DNA from: Ophryocystis elektroscirrha
Lineage: Eukaryota; Apicomplexa; Conoidasida; Neogregarinorida; Ophryocystidae
DNA length: 21,566 bases
Assembly: GCA_030141585.1 (NCBI GenBank)
Contig: JAQIFP010000092.1
Span: 1 to 21,566, forward strand
Direction of reading: 5' to 3'
The notes beneath the pieces are model-generated. The model ran no database searches. It was given only the letters and a program-made list of their open reading frames with translations, and was not told the origin of the DNA. A program made the position numbers and the translations under genes. Below, in pieces: positions 1-10,229 of the stretch (positions within the stretch are counted from its first letter, which is position 1; every line of letters starts with the position of its first letter).

Positions 1-128
1 TATATATATGTATATATATGTATATATATGTATATATATGTATATATATGTATATATATGTATATATATGTATATATATGTATATATATGTATATATATG
101 TATATATATGTATATATATGTATATATG
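1..128. repeat. Decamer microsatellite array (TATATATATG)n
   Basis: Twelve perfect tandem copies of TATATATATG run from base 1 and then decay near 120-128. The array is cut by the window edge, so its true length is unknown. The same decamer in the same orientation closes the other end of the window (21451-21566). Translated frames give only Tyr/Ile/Met/Val/Cys alternations, so no gene is called. Confidence 0.95.
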
Positions 129-700
129 TATATGTATCCATATATATGCATATATAATTATTTTTATATATCTAAGTAAGTATGTATATGTATATATATG
201 TATATATCTGTATATATATGTATACGTATATATATCTATACGTGTATATATATTTGTCGATATATGCCTATATATGTCTATATATGTATATATATGTATG
301 TATATATATATATATGTATATACATGTATATATATGTATGTAATTATATCTATATATGTGTATGTCTATGTATACGTCTGTGGATACGTCTGTGTATACG
401 TCTATATATACGTCTGTGTATACGTCTGTGTATACGTCTATGTATACGTATATATATGTATACGTGTATATATGTATACATATATATGTTTATATATGTC
501 CATATATGTTTATGTATGTCCATATATATACATATATAGACATATATGTGTATATAAATATATTTGTGTATTTATAAGTATATATAAGTATTTATAAATA
601 TATATTCATAGATTTACATATGTTTATATACGAACATTAATTATTTTTTATATACTAATAAATATTATATATATATATATATAGAATGTATATATCTTAT
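129..700. repeat. Degenerate TA/TATG microsatellite with a 12-bp tandem block
   Basis: Low-complexity TATATG-type sequence. Inside it, 371-442 holds six tandem copies of a 12-bp unit, consensus TATACGTCTGTG, more ordered than its surroundings. Long open frames here are by-products of a repeat lacking stops, and their composition (Tyr, Ile, Val, Cys, Met) argues against coding. Confidence 0.85.
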
Positions 701-873
701 ATATCAACGTATAATTATATACGTTGAAACGGTGATATTCTTTTATATCACGTGAAACATGTATATATACATATATAATAATGATATGTGATAATGCTAT
801 TAATATATTCAATATAACTCGCTCATATGACTTATATGTGAAAAACTCATAAAAAAAAAAGTCATGGTCCTCA
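701..873. other. AT-rich non-coding stretch with two adjacent hairpins
   Basis: No coding signal on either strand. Two perfect inverted repeats lie side by side: 705-713 with 718-726 (stem CAACGTATA, 4-base loop ATTA) and 732-738 with 745-751 (stem GTGATAT, 6-base loop). It sits 3' of the minus-strand gene at 874-1254, so it is either that gene's 3' flank or part of an intron. Confidence 0.5.
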
Positions 874-1254
874 CTAACCTTTATCAGATTTTACAAGGAA
901 CTGGAAGCTATCGTCTAAATGTTGCCGAATAAAACTGATTTGGTCAAGAGAAACAATAATTTGCTTCGGTTTAGAGTCCTTAAGGTTTGTAAATACAACA
1001 AGTTTGCCGTCAAAGCATATTTCACACGTAGGAATGACACACTCGAAATTCATACCATCCACCAAATAAAGGGCGCCTATGTTTATGCTTGCGTTACTTT
1101 TATTACCTATAAGATCTTCTGCAGCGTAAGCTTTATTTGTGGATGCTTCTTTTTGAAGTGATTTAGAGTATTCTGAACCTTCTTCCTCTTCATTCGATTC
1201 CGAATCCTCTATTTTGACCGTAGTAGTAAAAAAAGATTTTACTAAATTTAACAT
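874..1254 (-). CDS. Unrecognised acidic protein, 126 codons, possibly 5' exon only
   Basis: Open from ATG at 1254 to TAG at 874-876 on the minus strand. I do not recognise the family. Residues about 15-30 are strongly acidic (EDSESNEEEE), giving way to a mixed segment that looks folded and beta-rich (GALYLVDG, FDGKLVVFTNL, IIVSLDQISFIRQHL). Composition and codons are like the confident genes nearby and unlike the microsatellite frames, which supports real coding. The TAG overlaps a good donor, AAAG|GTTAGT, with the last exon base at 878, so the ORF may continue into exons hidden in the repeats or beyond the window edge. It lies 211 bp downstream of the mitoferrin-like gene on the same strand. 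Confidence 0.6.
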   Translation of the reverse strand: MLNLVKSFFTTTVKIEDSESNEEEEGSEYSKSLQKEASTNKAYAAEDLIGNKSNASINIGALYLVDGMNFECVIPTCEICFDGKLVVFTNLKDSKPKQIIVSLDQISFIRQHLDDSFQFLVKSDKG

Positions 1255-1465
1255 AATTTGTGTAAAAAAAAAAAAAAAACCCTTATATATTTTTTTTACT
1301 ATTATAAACTTTTTTTTTTAAAATCGAAAAAAAAAATTAGTAGGTTAAGTATTAAAGATTTCTTAAACTCTCTACAATATTAAAATATATTGTTGAGAAT
1401 TAAAATGAATAGGTAAAAATAGAATGTGAAATATAAATGCGTTTAATTGAACGTTTTTTGGGACA

Positions 1466-2671
1466 TTATCTACTTGAGAGAGTTGTTTTTGGATGTTCAA
1501 GCTTATGTAATAACAATTTTACGCTCTCATATGTACCCCAACATATAGCTGCTGAAGGTGCACTGATTATAAAACGAGGTAATGCTCCTCTCCAAAAAGC
1601 TAAAAGGCCTTCTTCCACGTAAATTGTTTTCATTGTTGAAAAGAAAGAACGATATTTGATGGATGCAGTAACTGTGTTTGTCTAAAACAATAAATAATTC
1701 ATTTTCTTTTGATATATACATAATCAAGATATTTATTTCATTTATTTTTTTTTATTAATTATATAGCTCGAAATAATAAATTAACATTATAATATTCGAG
1801 TAACCAAACATAAATATAAATATTTAACAAAATTAATGATTATTTTACTTTATATGCTTACTTTTGACATAATTCTTTGTAATTGCTGTGTTTGCAGACG
1901 AGTTTTGATGACGTCCAGTGGAGTGGTGAAAAAGCCGGCCGTTCCACCCGCAATGGCTGCATTTTTAAAATAATCCCTTAAACGAAGAGGATGTTTTGCA
2001 CGTTTTTTGATCCGTTCATTAGTAGTAACAAAAATAGCTCCATAAGGAACATTCATAAAAACGGTGGTAGAGAAACTTCTATAAAAACTTATAAGACCTT
2101 CAGTTTGAAGTATAGATTTAACACAGTGCAAAGATCCGTTATAAAAACCAAGTTGTAGTCGTTGTTTGACAACATCTATGGGGGTTAAAATAAGATCGTG
2201 GGACATAGTTGCTAATCCCCCATATAAACTTGTTAATATCAAGGACTCTGTTCCAAAAGTACGTTTTCCATATTCATATATAAAAAACAATGTAGCGTGT
2301 GCTGGTATACACCCTGTGGAAATTGCTCGAAACCCTCTGTAGAAAGAGCGTACAGCTGCGGCACCAAAGACACCTGTTGTTGCAGATTTACTATTCTGCG
2401 TCAAGATATTCTTAATAATATTTCTTAAGGAAACGTTGGAAGAAACTGCCATGCGAGATTGCAATCGTGTTTTTATGGTATCTACTGGGAAAAATGCCAT
2501 ATGCTCAGAAATTCCTGCACAGCTTCCAGCCACAGCATGCTTCCAAAACGGAATATCACCCTTCCATACTGTCCAATCTAACTTCTCTTCTTCTTCCGAA
2601 GACTCTGGATAAAAAAACAATTTGATTCGCTCCCATAATGAACGGGATTCAGGAGTTTCGCTAACGCTCAT
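1466..2671 (-). CDS. Mitoferrin-like mitochondrial carrier (SLC25 family), two exons
   Basis: Predicted 341-residue inner-membrane carrier, probably importing iron into the matrix (mitoferrin/MRS3-MRS4 type). Exon 1 is 1862-2671 and exon 2 is 1466-1681. The 180-nt intron (1682-1861, GTAAGC...TTTTAG) joins in phase 0 and restores the third repeat. All three carrier repeats carry the signature: PVDTIKTR (P62), PIDVVKQR (P164) and PLDVIKTR (P251). Segments resembling mitoferrins are PAHATLFFIYEYGKR, ATMSHDLILTPIDVVKQRLQ, FYRSFSTTVFMNVP and, in exon 2, FWRGALPRF...APSAAICWGTYE. The N-terminal 45 residues are an extension with an EEEE run. The main alternative is an S-adenosylmethionine carrier, which shares the FP-D-TIKTRLQ start but lacks the PAHA and MNVP features. 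Family is sure; substrate is inferred. Confidence 0.9.
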
Positions 2672-2796
2672 TCAAAAATCATAAATATATCAGGTTTGTC
2701 TTCTGGTTATCAAGTAATCACGTAATTTAAAGCATACTCTCCAATTTATAAATTAAATTAACTTAGCACTCATACAAATCAATCAGCAAAAATAAT

Positions 2797-4637
2797 TCAT
2801 TTATTTAAACGTTTCTGTTGAACTTTTATTATTTGATCAATTAAGTACAAGTCTGTGGAAGAAACAGAAGGATGATCAAAATGTGTAAAAATAGTAGCAC
2901 ATCCTCCTTTTCGGTAAATCTTATTTTCTTCTTTAATCTTTATAGATTTTGAACTTTCCAGCGAACGGTTGAAATAATTCATGCATTGTCCAGAATAAGT
3001 TTTTAGTTCATTTATTTTCCCTAAAATGCGATGTATTAGCGTCATTTTACCTGATTCTATACTCAATTTTGATTTGCATGGTTTTTCGCTCACATTAAAA
3101 TAGCTAAGCTCCTCAAATATCTCATTTATTGTCTGAACATACAAAGCGGTAAAAATGCTTTACAGTAACTTTTCATATGTATACAAAAAAACCCCTAAAT
3201 CTAATAAATTTAATTATACGATCTTAAATAATTAAATAATATGTGAACTGTACTAAATTTAATTACTTACAGGGTCAATAAACTCTATATTCATATTTTC
3301 TGTGAAATTTTGATTGCGATAATTAATTTTTGGAAGTTCTGCGTCGATAAGCAGTAGATTTAAAGCACTAAAACATATTTAAATATTCAACAGATCAATT
3401 ACTATTTTATTTATATTTACATATACATATATAAATATTTATGTATATACATGTATGTACATACATGTATATACATGTATGTATATATATGGAAATATGT
3501 ATTTTTATACATATATATAAAAAAATATGTATACATATATATAATAGTAGAAATTAAATATTTTTTTTTATTAAGTGACCTTGATATTCCATCTTTTTTT
3601 GGGAAAATACGAATGATTAAAGCAGTAGATCCTTCAAGACAGTTTTTCTTTATACGGGTTTCAAGATTTTGGAAATCTGTACAATTCACAAAAACGGGAT
3701 CTTTGAGAACCGGTTCCTGCTTCTTCTCTATTGCAGATAACGGACTTATTGCATCAATTTCCTTTATAGAAGAAACATCGTCTAAATATTCTGACGTGTT
3801 AGCGTGAGAATAAATATTGCGTTGATTCAGTAATAACACACAGCTGTCAGAAACGTTGGTATTTCCTTTAAGCTGTGTATCACATGAAATACTCGCAATG
3901 TCTTTGAGCAAGTTGTCTAAAGACGTTTTTTCTGGTATCTTGTTTTCTTTATCAATAGATTCAGTAACTGTCTTTTCATCAGCCATGTTATTTTCGTAAG
4001 CTACTTCTATGCACCATTCCTCATCTTGAATATTATTTATATACGCATTTAATTTATTTATTATAAGACATAAAATACCCTCTAACTTTTTTTTTTCATT
4101 ATTAGTATTCTCCATTTTCTCTTTGGTTTTATCAAAGTCATAATCATAGAAAGATTCAAAACAAACCTAAGAAAAAAAAAAAAAAAAAGTTCTTACTTTA
4201 CGAGGGTTCTCAGAACCCCAAAATGTCAGACTTCTAGCTGAAGATGCTCCAAGACATATGAAAGATAGGTGAGAAGGTTTTAGTCTATTTCCTGGGTAAG
4301 GAATATCTGATAAAAATTCATCCATAATGTCTCCGCACAAGTTAAGAATCTAAAATATTATTTAAATAACGTTGTTTGATACATTTGTTTGCTCTGGATA
4401 GTCGAGCAAAGCTATTTCATTGAATATTTTATTCTCAAGGTTTTCTAGAGGGTATTCAATACTTTCCCATGGAGTAATTATTAACGTATGGGGCTTTAAA
4501 GTCGGGTCAAACACTAAATAGATTTTCGTAAGAGCAGTAACATAAAAAAAACTAATAAATGGTCTTCAGAATAAATCTTTTATCAATATTAATATATATT
4601 TCCAATATATATATTTTATAAGTATGTGATAAATCTT

Positions 4638-4674
<37 letters not shown>

Positions 4675-5222
4675 TAAGAGAAATAAAAATATATTACTGT
4701 ATATATTGCTGGGTATATACATATATATATATATTTATATATTAATGCATGTAAAAACATATATAATATATAACTGTATATATATATATATACACGTAAT
4801 AAAATATAACTGTATATATATACATGCTTATATGTATATATATATCTGAGAGTAATTTGGCTGTTTATATAAATAAATTAATACAAAAATGTTTAGGCAT
4901 GCATAGTCAGCGGTAAGTAATTTATATATATAGATTATTAAGTATCATACAATAACAATTATACTTAAGTATGTGAATATATAGTTGATTAATATTCTTA
5001 TTACGTATAACTTGATCGAAAGGGCAAGAATATTTAGGATTATCTTGAATAGAAACCCATGAATGTGGCTCTCCAGTAACGGGAAGGGCTTTTAAACTTT
5101 CATCGGAGGTTTTGGAGGATTCCGTATGTTTAACGACAATAGGAAAAGATATAGTATCTTCTATGGAAAGCTGAGTCAAAACAAGTATTTACCTTCAAAA
5201 GATGTGGACTCTGAAATGACAT
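2797..5222 (-). CDS. Unrecognised multi-exon protein, about 524 residues
   Basis: I do not recognise this protein. Exons on the minus strand: 5193-5222, 5005-5170, 4824-4860 (tentative), 4383-4551, 4197-4349, 3580-4166, 3271-3367 and 2797-3132, ending in TGA. From 4551 onward every join keeps frame with GT...AG borders; introns are 33, 30, 212 and 138 nt. The 37-nt exon at 4824-4860 is inferred because a phase-1 donor must connect to an exon entering in phase 2. The first intron would be only 22 nt. Recognisable stretches, in order: [58 protein letters not shown], an acidic low-complexity middle (about residues 200-360), [19 protein letters not shown], and a C-terminal part with [20 protein letters not shown] and [20 protein letters not shown]. 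No signal peptide or clear membrane segment. Downstream part confident as coding; 5' end less so. Confidence 0.72.
3420..3560. repeat. Intronic TATG/TACATG microsatellite
   Basis: Low-complexity TA, TATACATG and TATATGTA sequence filling most of the 212-nt intron (3368-3579) of the unrecognised gene at 2797-5222. The upstream exon reads open into it and yields a false Tyr/Ile/Met tail, which is why the donor at 3578-3579 (GTCACT) must be used. Confidence 0.8.
4570..4960. repeat. Intronic TA-rich microsatellite
   Basis: (TA)n and TATATACATG tracts between two exons of the gene at 2797-5222. A tentative 37-nt exon (4824-4860) is proposed inside it because of reading-phase needs; otherwise I see nothing. 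Confidence 0.7.
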
Positions 5223-5389
5223 GACTATTAAAGTTGTTGACAAAAAAAATGGTAATTTATTTATTATTAGACGTCGTTAGTTAAAATATAAAATATTTTA
5301 AAATTATTATAATTATAGTAAGTTCATAAATAATTGGTTATGAGCGGATATATTTAACTGAAAATGTAAGCTTAAATTTGCAAAGTAAT

Positions 5390-6085
5390 TTATTTATTTA
5401 ATCTACACGTATTTTTATCAAACCATGTGTACGCATATATACATAGAATTATTAGCAAGAAATTTTGCTGACTTTTAAAGTTGGAAGCGGCAGTATGTTC
5501 ATTCATGTCCTGCTGGGCACTGAATTGGATTTATTTATCAATTCAAAATAATTACTTTGAAGAAATAGCTGGTTTGTCAAGTGGGATAGCAATTTTTACG
5601 TTAGATCTTTAAATTCTAGTTAAATTTTGAGACGTTCAAATTACTTGGAAGGTCCTTGCTCGTTGTATATACGGCAAACCCATCTAATGTTCATGGAGAC
5701 TAAATGACATCGAGTGATGTTTTTCGTGCACGCAAGTAAATCTGAAGCCATTTTGTCTTCTTGAGCTTTAATCGTGTCAATAACACTCTGAAATATGCTA
5801 AGCACATTAAAAACACTGTACATTTAATTTGGAAACCATTTGCGGAATCAACAATTTTATGTGGTCTCTTTTATCCGAACAAGTCTCCATCATCTCTTTG
5901 AACGTTTCATTTTCCATATCAATTTTTTTTATTTCTTCGTTTAACTGCAATTTATAATAGTCATAGCATTTATTATATAATCTATTCAATAATCATTTAG
6001 TGCTTCCATTACTTTATTTACATATATATATATATATATATAAATATAAACACATCTATATACAAATATAAATATATCTATATAC

Positions 6086-6122
<37 letters not shown>

Positions 6123-6632
6123 TATAAACACATCTATATATATATATAGATACCTATATAAGGGTCAACACATATATAAATATATATATATATGTATACG
6201 TTATAAGCAGTGTTTGTATACATATATCTATATATATATGTATGTATAGGTATAGATATATATGTATATGTCTATGTGTACGTATGCTTCAATATATGTT
6301 CTTATAGTTGTGAAAATTACTTCAAGTATCGCTTTAGTAAGATTAGAGCGTTTTTCTTGTTCTAAAACAATATCTTTATCCAATTTATCTATATCATTTT
6401 TTTCTTGGTTAATTTCTTGCGAATAATCTTCCTCAACACTTTTAAACTCGAGAATTTTTTGTGCCAAATTGTCTTCTTTATCATTCAAAGTATCTTTGCA
6501 CTCTTGAATCAAAGTTTCTAAAGTCTTTAAGAAAAAAATAAATCAAATAAACGCTGAAAGGTTTATGAAAAAAAATCCCATCTATTTATTTATGATATTA
6601 CATTATGATTTACATGATATATTAAATTATAT

Positions 6633-6674
<42 letters not shown>

Positions 6675-6890
6675 CTGTAATTCAAAAGACATAAGTATAT
6701 AAGTACCTATATATAAATTTATACAATATTATCTGTATTAACTTATATATACAAATAAAATTATATACATATCCATATCAGCAAGAGAATATATATACAT
6801 AAATTTGCATGTATTCATATACGGTTTGTATCTGATTAAACATATATATATATATATATATGTATGTATATATGATTATATATTTACATA

Positions 6891-6927
<37 letters not shown>

Positions 6928-7874
6928 GAATAATATAATACATTTTCAATTGTAAAGATAAAAAAAATTATAAACATTAATTAAATATTTCTAATAATAA
7001 TTAGCAGATATTGGCGTACAGAAAGTTCTTCTTCAAAAACTTGGATTTCGAGTTGTGTGAGTAAATTATCTGCTTTTAATCTATAAAGTGAATTTTTATT
7101 TTCCACTGGCGTTTTTTTTAAGTATGAGCGTTGAATTTTGACAGGTTTATGTAGCTTAGTAAATTCTGCTCTGGAAGAAAACTGACTGCAAGATCGGTTG
7201 GGAGTAATTTTATTTACTGAACTTTTTACTCTAGATACAACTTTTATGGAACCGGTTCTGGAAGAAGCACTCGATTTTATGCAGGACATTGAAGATTTTG
7301 AATTCTTCATTATCGGGGATTCTGACGCAGACTTTTTCAAAGCTGGTAATTTTGAAGAGGAACTTGTTCTATTAGAAAGAGATTGAAGAGTAACATTGCT
7401 TTTTTTATTATATAACGAAGGAACTTTAGATGTCAATTTACTGACCGGGAGTGGTTTAATTAAACTTTTAACTTCTTTTTCTGAAACTGTAGTGCTATTT
7501 TCGAATGATACTGTTTTTTCATCACTCGAGACACTTTTTTTAGCTGTGAATGAAACTGTTAAGTTTGTTTGAAGAGTAGCTAGCTTAGAAGGAATATGGG
7601 ATGACAAATGATTCAAAGAACGTTTGAGAGAAAGTTCAACTTTAGGTTCAGTGGGTAAAAGATTACCTTCATTTTCTGTAGAGGGATTATTGGCTTTAGC
7701 GGAGGAGGAAACATCTTCCAGTTTAGTCGAGGGCAGAATAACTTCTTTTCTAGTGTCCGGTACTACAACATTTGAGATTTTTTTTAATTTTTCATCAATA
7801 CATTCAAAAATAAAGCTATTTTTCGCAGAACTAAACCGTTTAAACTTGGAAGGGAGCTTCGTAGAAAAAGTCAT
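5390..7874 (-). CDS. Unrecognised Ser/Lys-rich coiled-coil protein, about 501 residues
   Basis: Function unknown. Exons (minus): 7020-7874, 6321-6524, 5822-5944, 5645-5787, 5556-5606 and 5390-5519; introns of 495, 376, 34, 38 and 36 nt, all GT...AG, all joining in frame. The start ATG at 7874 has an in-frame TAA two codons upstream. Residues 1-270 are basic, Ser/Thr/Lys-rich and probably disordered (MTFSTKLPSKFKRFSSAKNS; many KxxSxSK segments). Residues about 272-400 have heptad-like charged and hydrophobic spacing typical of a coiled coil (LETLIQECKDTLNDKEDNLA, IDKLDKDIVLEQEKR, LNEEIKKIDMENETFKEMM). The tail ends with a hydrophobic stretch near residues 479-492 (FLLIILCIYAYTWF) that could be a membrane anchor. 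A basic disordered half plus coiled coil is common in cytoskeletal and chromosome proteins, but that is weak inference. A TAA at 5641-5643 would end the protein early if the 38-nt intron is not removed. Confidence 0.78.
6010..6290. repeat. Intronic TA microsatellite
   Basis: (TA)n and TATATACA tracts fill most of the 376-nt intron 5945-6320 of the coiled-coil gene. No coding signal. Pure TA runs occur at about 6023-6042 and 6092-6120. Confidence 0.85.
6635..6935. repeat. Intronic TA microsatellite
   Basis: Several pure (TA)n runs (about 6637-6671, 6843-6861 and 6895-6925) inside the 495-nt intron 6525-7019 of the coiled-coil gene. No exon is visible inside. Confidence 0.85.
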
Positions 7875-8560
7875 TTAAGCTCCCAAAACACATCAATTAG
7901 CTGTTATACTAAAAAAACAATTTCATGTAATAATAATTAAAGAATATTTAAACTTTTGAGTTTTTTTAAAATCTTTTATATTTTGTATCTGAAGGCCTTA
8001 TATAAATAAAAAAAAATTGTTAAATGCTTTACTGTTCACTTATTTTATTCGTTTGAATAGATTCTGTAGTAAAATAAAATACTACTGAACATCTATTTTT
8101 AAGTAGTTGAAAATATGGCAATAACTATTAGGGTTTTTTCAACAATATTATAGGAATACTAGCATAAAGTGTAAAATAATGTATTTATCTGTTTGCCTAG
8201 TTAAATATAGTATTTTAATATTAATTCCAATAAAATAATGTAAAAGTTTGATACAATTTTTGCCTATAGGTATGGATTTAATTACACTTATAATAAAATA
8301 AGGAATTTAATTTAATTAGCACGTAGTTTATTATAAAAATTATTTACACAGTTTTAATATAAAAAATTAAAGTTTCAATATTTATTTAAAAAAATTTCTG
8401 ATACAATAAATGTAATTTTTATTAACTAACCAGAAAATGCAAAAAATTTGTAAAAATATAGTCTCAATGAATTAAGACGATTTATAAACTTGCTATAATT
8501 ATTTTTTCAATTATCAAAATTAGCAGAAATTGTATAATTACTTGTTAAAATAGCTCTTCA
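7875..8560. other. Divergent intergenic region, no feature recognised
   Basis: AT-rich spacer of 686 bp between the start codons of the coiled-coil gene (minus) and the 119-residue gene (plus), so it should carry the promoters of both. I find no open frame with normal composition, no tRNA-like fold and no convincing promoter motif. Confidence 0.6.
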
Positions 8561-9725
8561 ATGCAGCCAGGAAAAACGTACCCCGTAAGTAGACCAAGGT
8601 GCATTTTGAATGTCTAGAGTTTAACATATGAAGAATATACACACGCCGTAGCTTATATGAGCTACAGAATACAGTATCTAACTGAGCTGGGATATGTTGC
8701 AATAGATCAGTTATTAGTTAAATGGTACGAATACAAATATTCACAAATATAATATTGAAAGCTGTGTGTATATATACAGGAATCCTGATTATGAATATAA
8801 TTGAAACATTCCTTCAGAACTTATGTTAAATAATTTCATTTTAAACTTTTAAGTAATTTGTTAAATAAATTATATTTGTACATGTAATTTACATAGATAT
8901 TTTTATATATATAATTTGTTGATTAATATTTGTATAAACCATTGTTTAAAAAAAAAAAAAACTTATTCAGAATATATGACATATATATATATATATACAT
9001 ATATAAATACATATACATAAATATCATACATATATATAACTTACATATATATAACTTACATATATATAACTTACATATATATAACTTACATATATATAAC
9101 TTACATATATATAACATACATTTATGTTTCATACATATATACATATGAATACATGTATATATACACACATATACATACATATATATACATATATATACAT
9201 ATATATACATATATTTATAGCATACATATATATAAAATGTATATATGTATATAATAATAATAATAAATAATATGTATTTTTTTAGTGTTCAATAAATTAT
9301 CTATCTATTGTACATAAAAATAATATGTAGGTATGTGACTAGAGTTTTGAAAAGTGGAAGTTCTAATAATGTAAAGATTTTTGATGATGATTTGATATTC
9401 AGGAAATTACTAAATTACATCTTAAATACTGTGGTGTAATTCAAAAGATGATTGCCGATGGACTTATTTGTGTAATATTTAAATTATATGATATATAATA
9501 TATATTATATAATATATATTATGTAATACAACTATATATAGAGTATGTATATGTAGCATATTAGATAGAATAATATTAAAGACATTAGAATCATATTTTC
9601 TTTAGATATTAGAAACAGGGAAAATGGGAAAATGTATTTTTCGTGCTTTAAACATACACCCTCAACTTTGCCCTTCTGCTCTTTGTATATATGAAAACAT
9701 TAAATCAGTTAAAAGTACGGGATAG
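8561..9725 (+). CDS. Unrecognised small protein, 119 residues, five short exons
   Basis: Exons: 8561-8584, 8618-8724, 9331-9370, 9403-9471 and 9606-9725 (TAG). Introns: 33, 606, 32 and 134 nt, all GT...AG. All pieces join in one frame to exactly 120 codons. Exon 2 encodes a well-composed segment (SLTYEEYTHAVAYMSYRIQY then LTELGYVAIDQLLVKW); exon 4 gives EITKLHLKYCGVIQKMIADG; exon 5 gives ILETGKMGKCIFRALNIHPQ and ends KSVKSTG. The protein looks compact, helical and Cys-containing, without signal peptide or membrane segment. I do not recognise the family. The weak point is the 606-nt intron full of microsatellite. Without it there could be two small genes, since exon 2 can also read on to a TAA at 8758-8760. 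None of the exons is long enough to stand out as a single open frame. Confidence 0.6.
8960..9255. repeat. Intronic microsatellite with a 15-bp tandem unit
   Basis: TA-rich DNA inside the proposed long intron of the 119-residue gene. 9026-9115 is six tandem copies of a 15-bp unit (TTACATATATATAAC; the first copy differs at one base), flanked by TATATACA-type repeat. Frames through it give alternating Leu/Tyr/Ile/Cys/Lys peptides, an effect of 15 being a multiple of three, not a gene. Confidence 0.9.
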
Positions 9726-9857
9726 ATAGAGTTTTATAAAACCTATTATAAGAATTTTTTTTATATTTGCTTCTTAAAAAAAAAATTTGTTTATTTTTAT
9801 ATAATTTTTTTTACTCATACGGGTCCTGATAACAAAAAAAAAACTGATAAAAAGTAA

Positions 9858-10179
9858 ATGTCTAAACGCTCAGTTAGGTTACCGCCTGACGTAAGCCGTA
9901 TTCTTTACGTGAGGTAAAATAAACACAATTTCAAAAAAATGAAATAGAAATCTGCCGTATAAAATTACGTCAGAAGAGTTTTACGATATTTTTGGGAAAT
10001 ACGGAGCAATCCGCCAAATTCGAAAGTAATTTTTTTAATAACTTTAACTTTAGAAAAGGGGTGTTTTGCCAGAAACGCGCGGAACAGCATTTGTAATATA
10101 TGACGATATATTTGACGCGAAAAATGCTGTGGATCATTTGTCGGGGTTTAATGTTGCTGGAAGGTAATTTAATAAAAAG

Positions 10180-10229
<50 letters not shown>

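Noticed and set aside
28..597. Long plus-strand open frame of 189 codons in the first 600 bases, with nested frames.
   Set aside because: Composition is almost only Tyr, Ile, Val, Met and Cys from TATATG repeats with few stops. No start context, no neighbouring exon and no conserved block.
1437..1727. Short ORFs on both strands at 1437-1622 and 1527-1727.
   Set aside because: They are other-frame shadows of the second mitoferrin-like exon (1466-1681).
5390..5519. Resemblance of the last exon of the coiled-coil gene to the small secretory protein Kish/TMEM167 (NF-x-S...LLIILC...AY...DKN).
   Set aside because: Only one hydrophobic block matches, the conserved second half is absent, and the exon connects in frame to the coiled-coil gene.
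5450..5620. Possible small nuclear RNA: a GGCAGTAT word like the U4 5' region and an AATTTTT Sm-like site.
   Set aside because: The match is 8 bases with no further U4 structure, and the opposite strand reads as phase-perfect exons of the coiled-coil gene.
8923..9210. Minus- and plus-strand frames with LYICKLYICK-like or HIYNLHIYN-like repeats.
   Set aside because: Produced by the 15-bp tandem unit, whose length is a multiple of three. Not a repeat protein.
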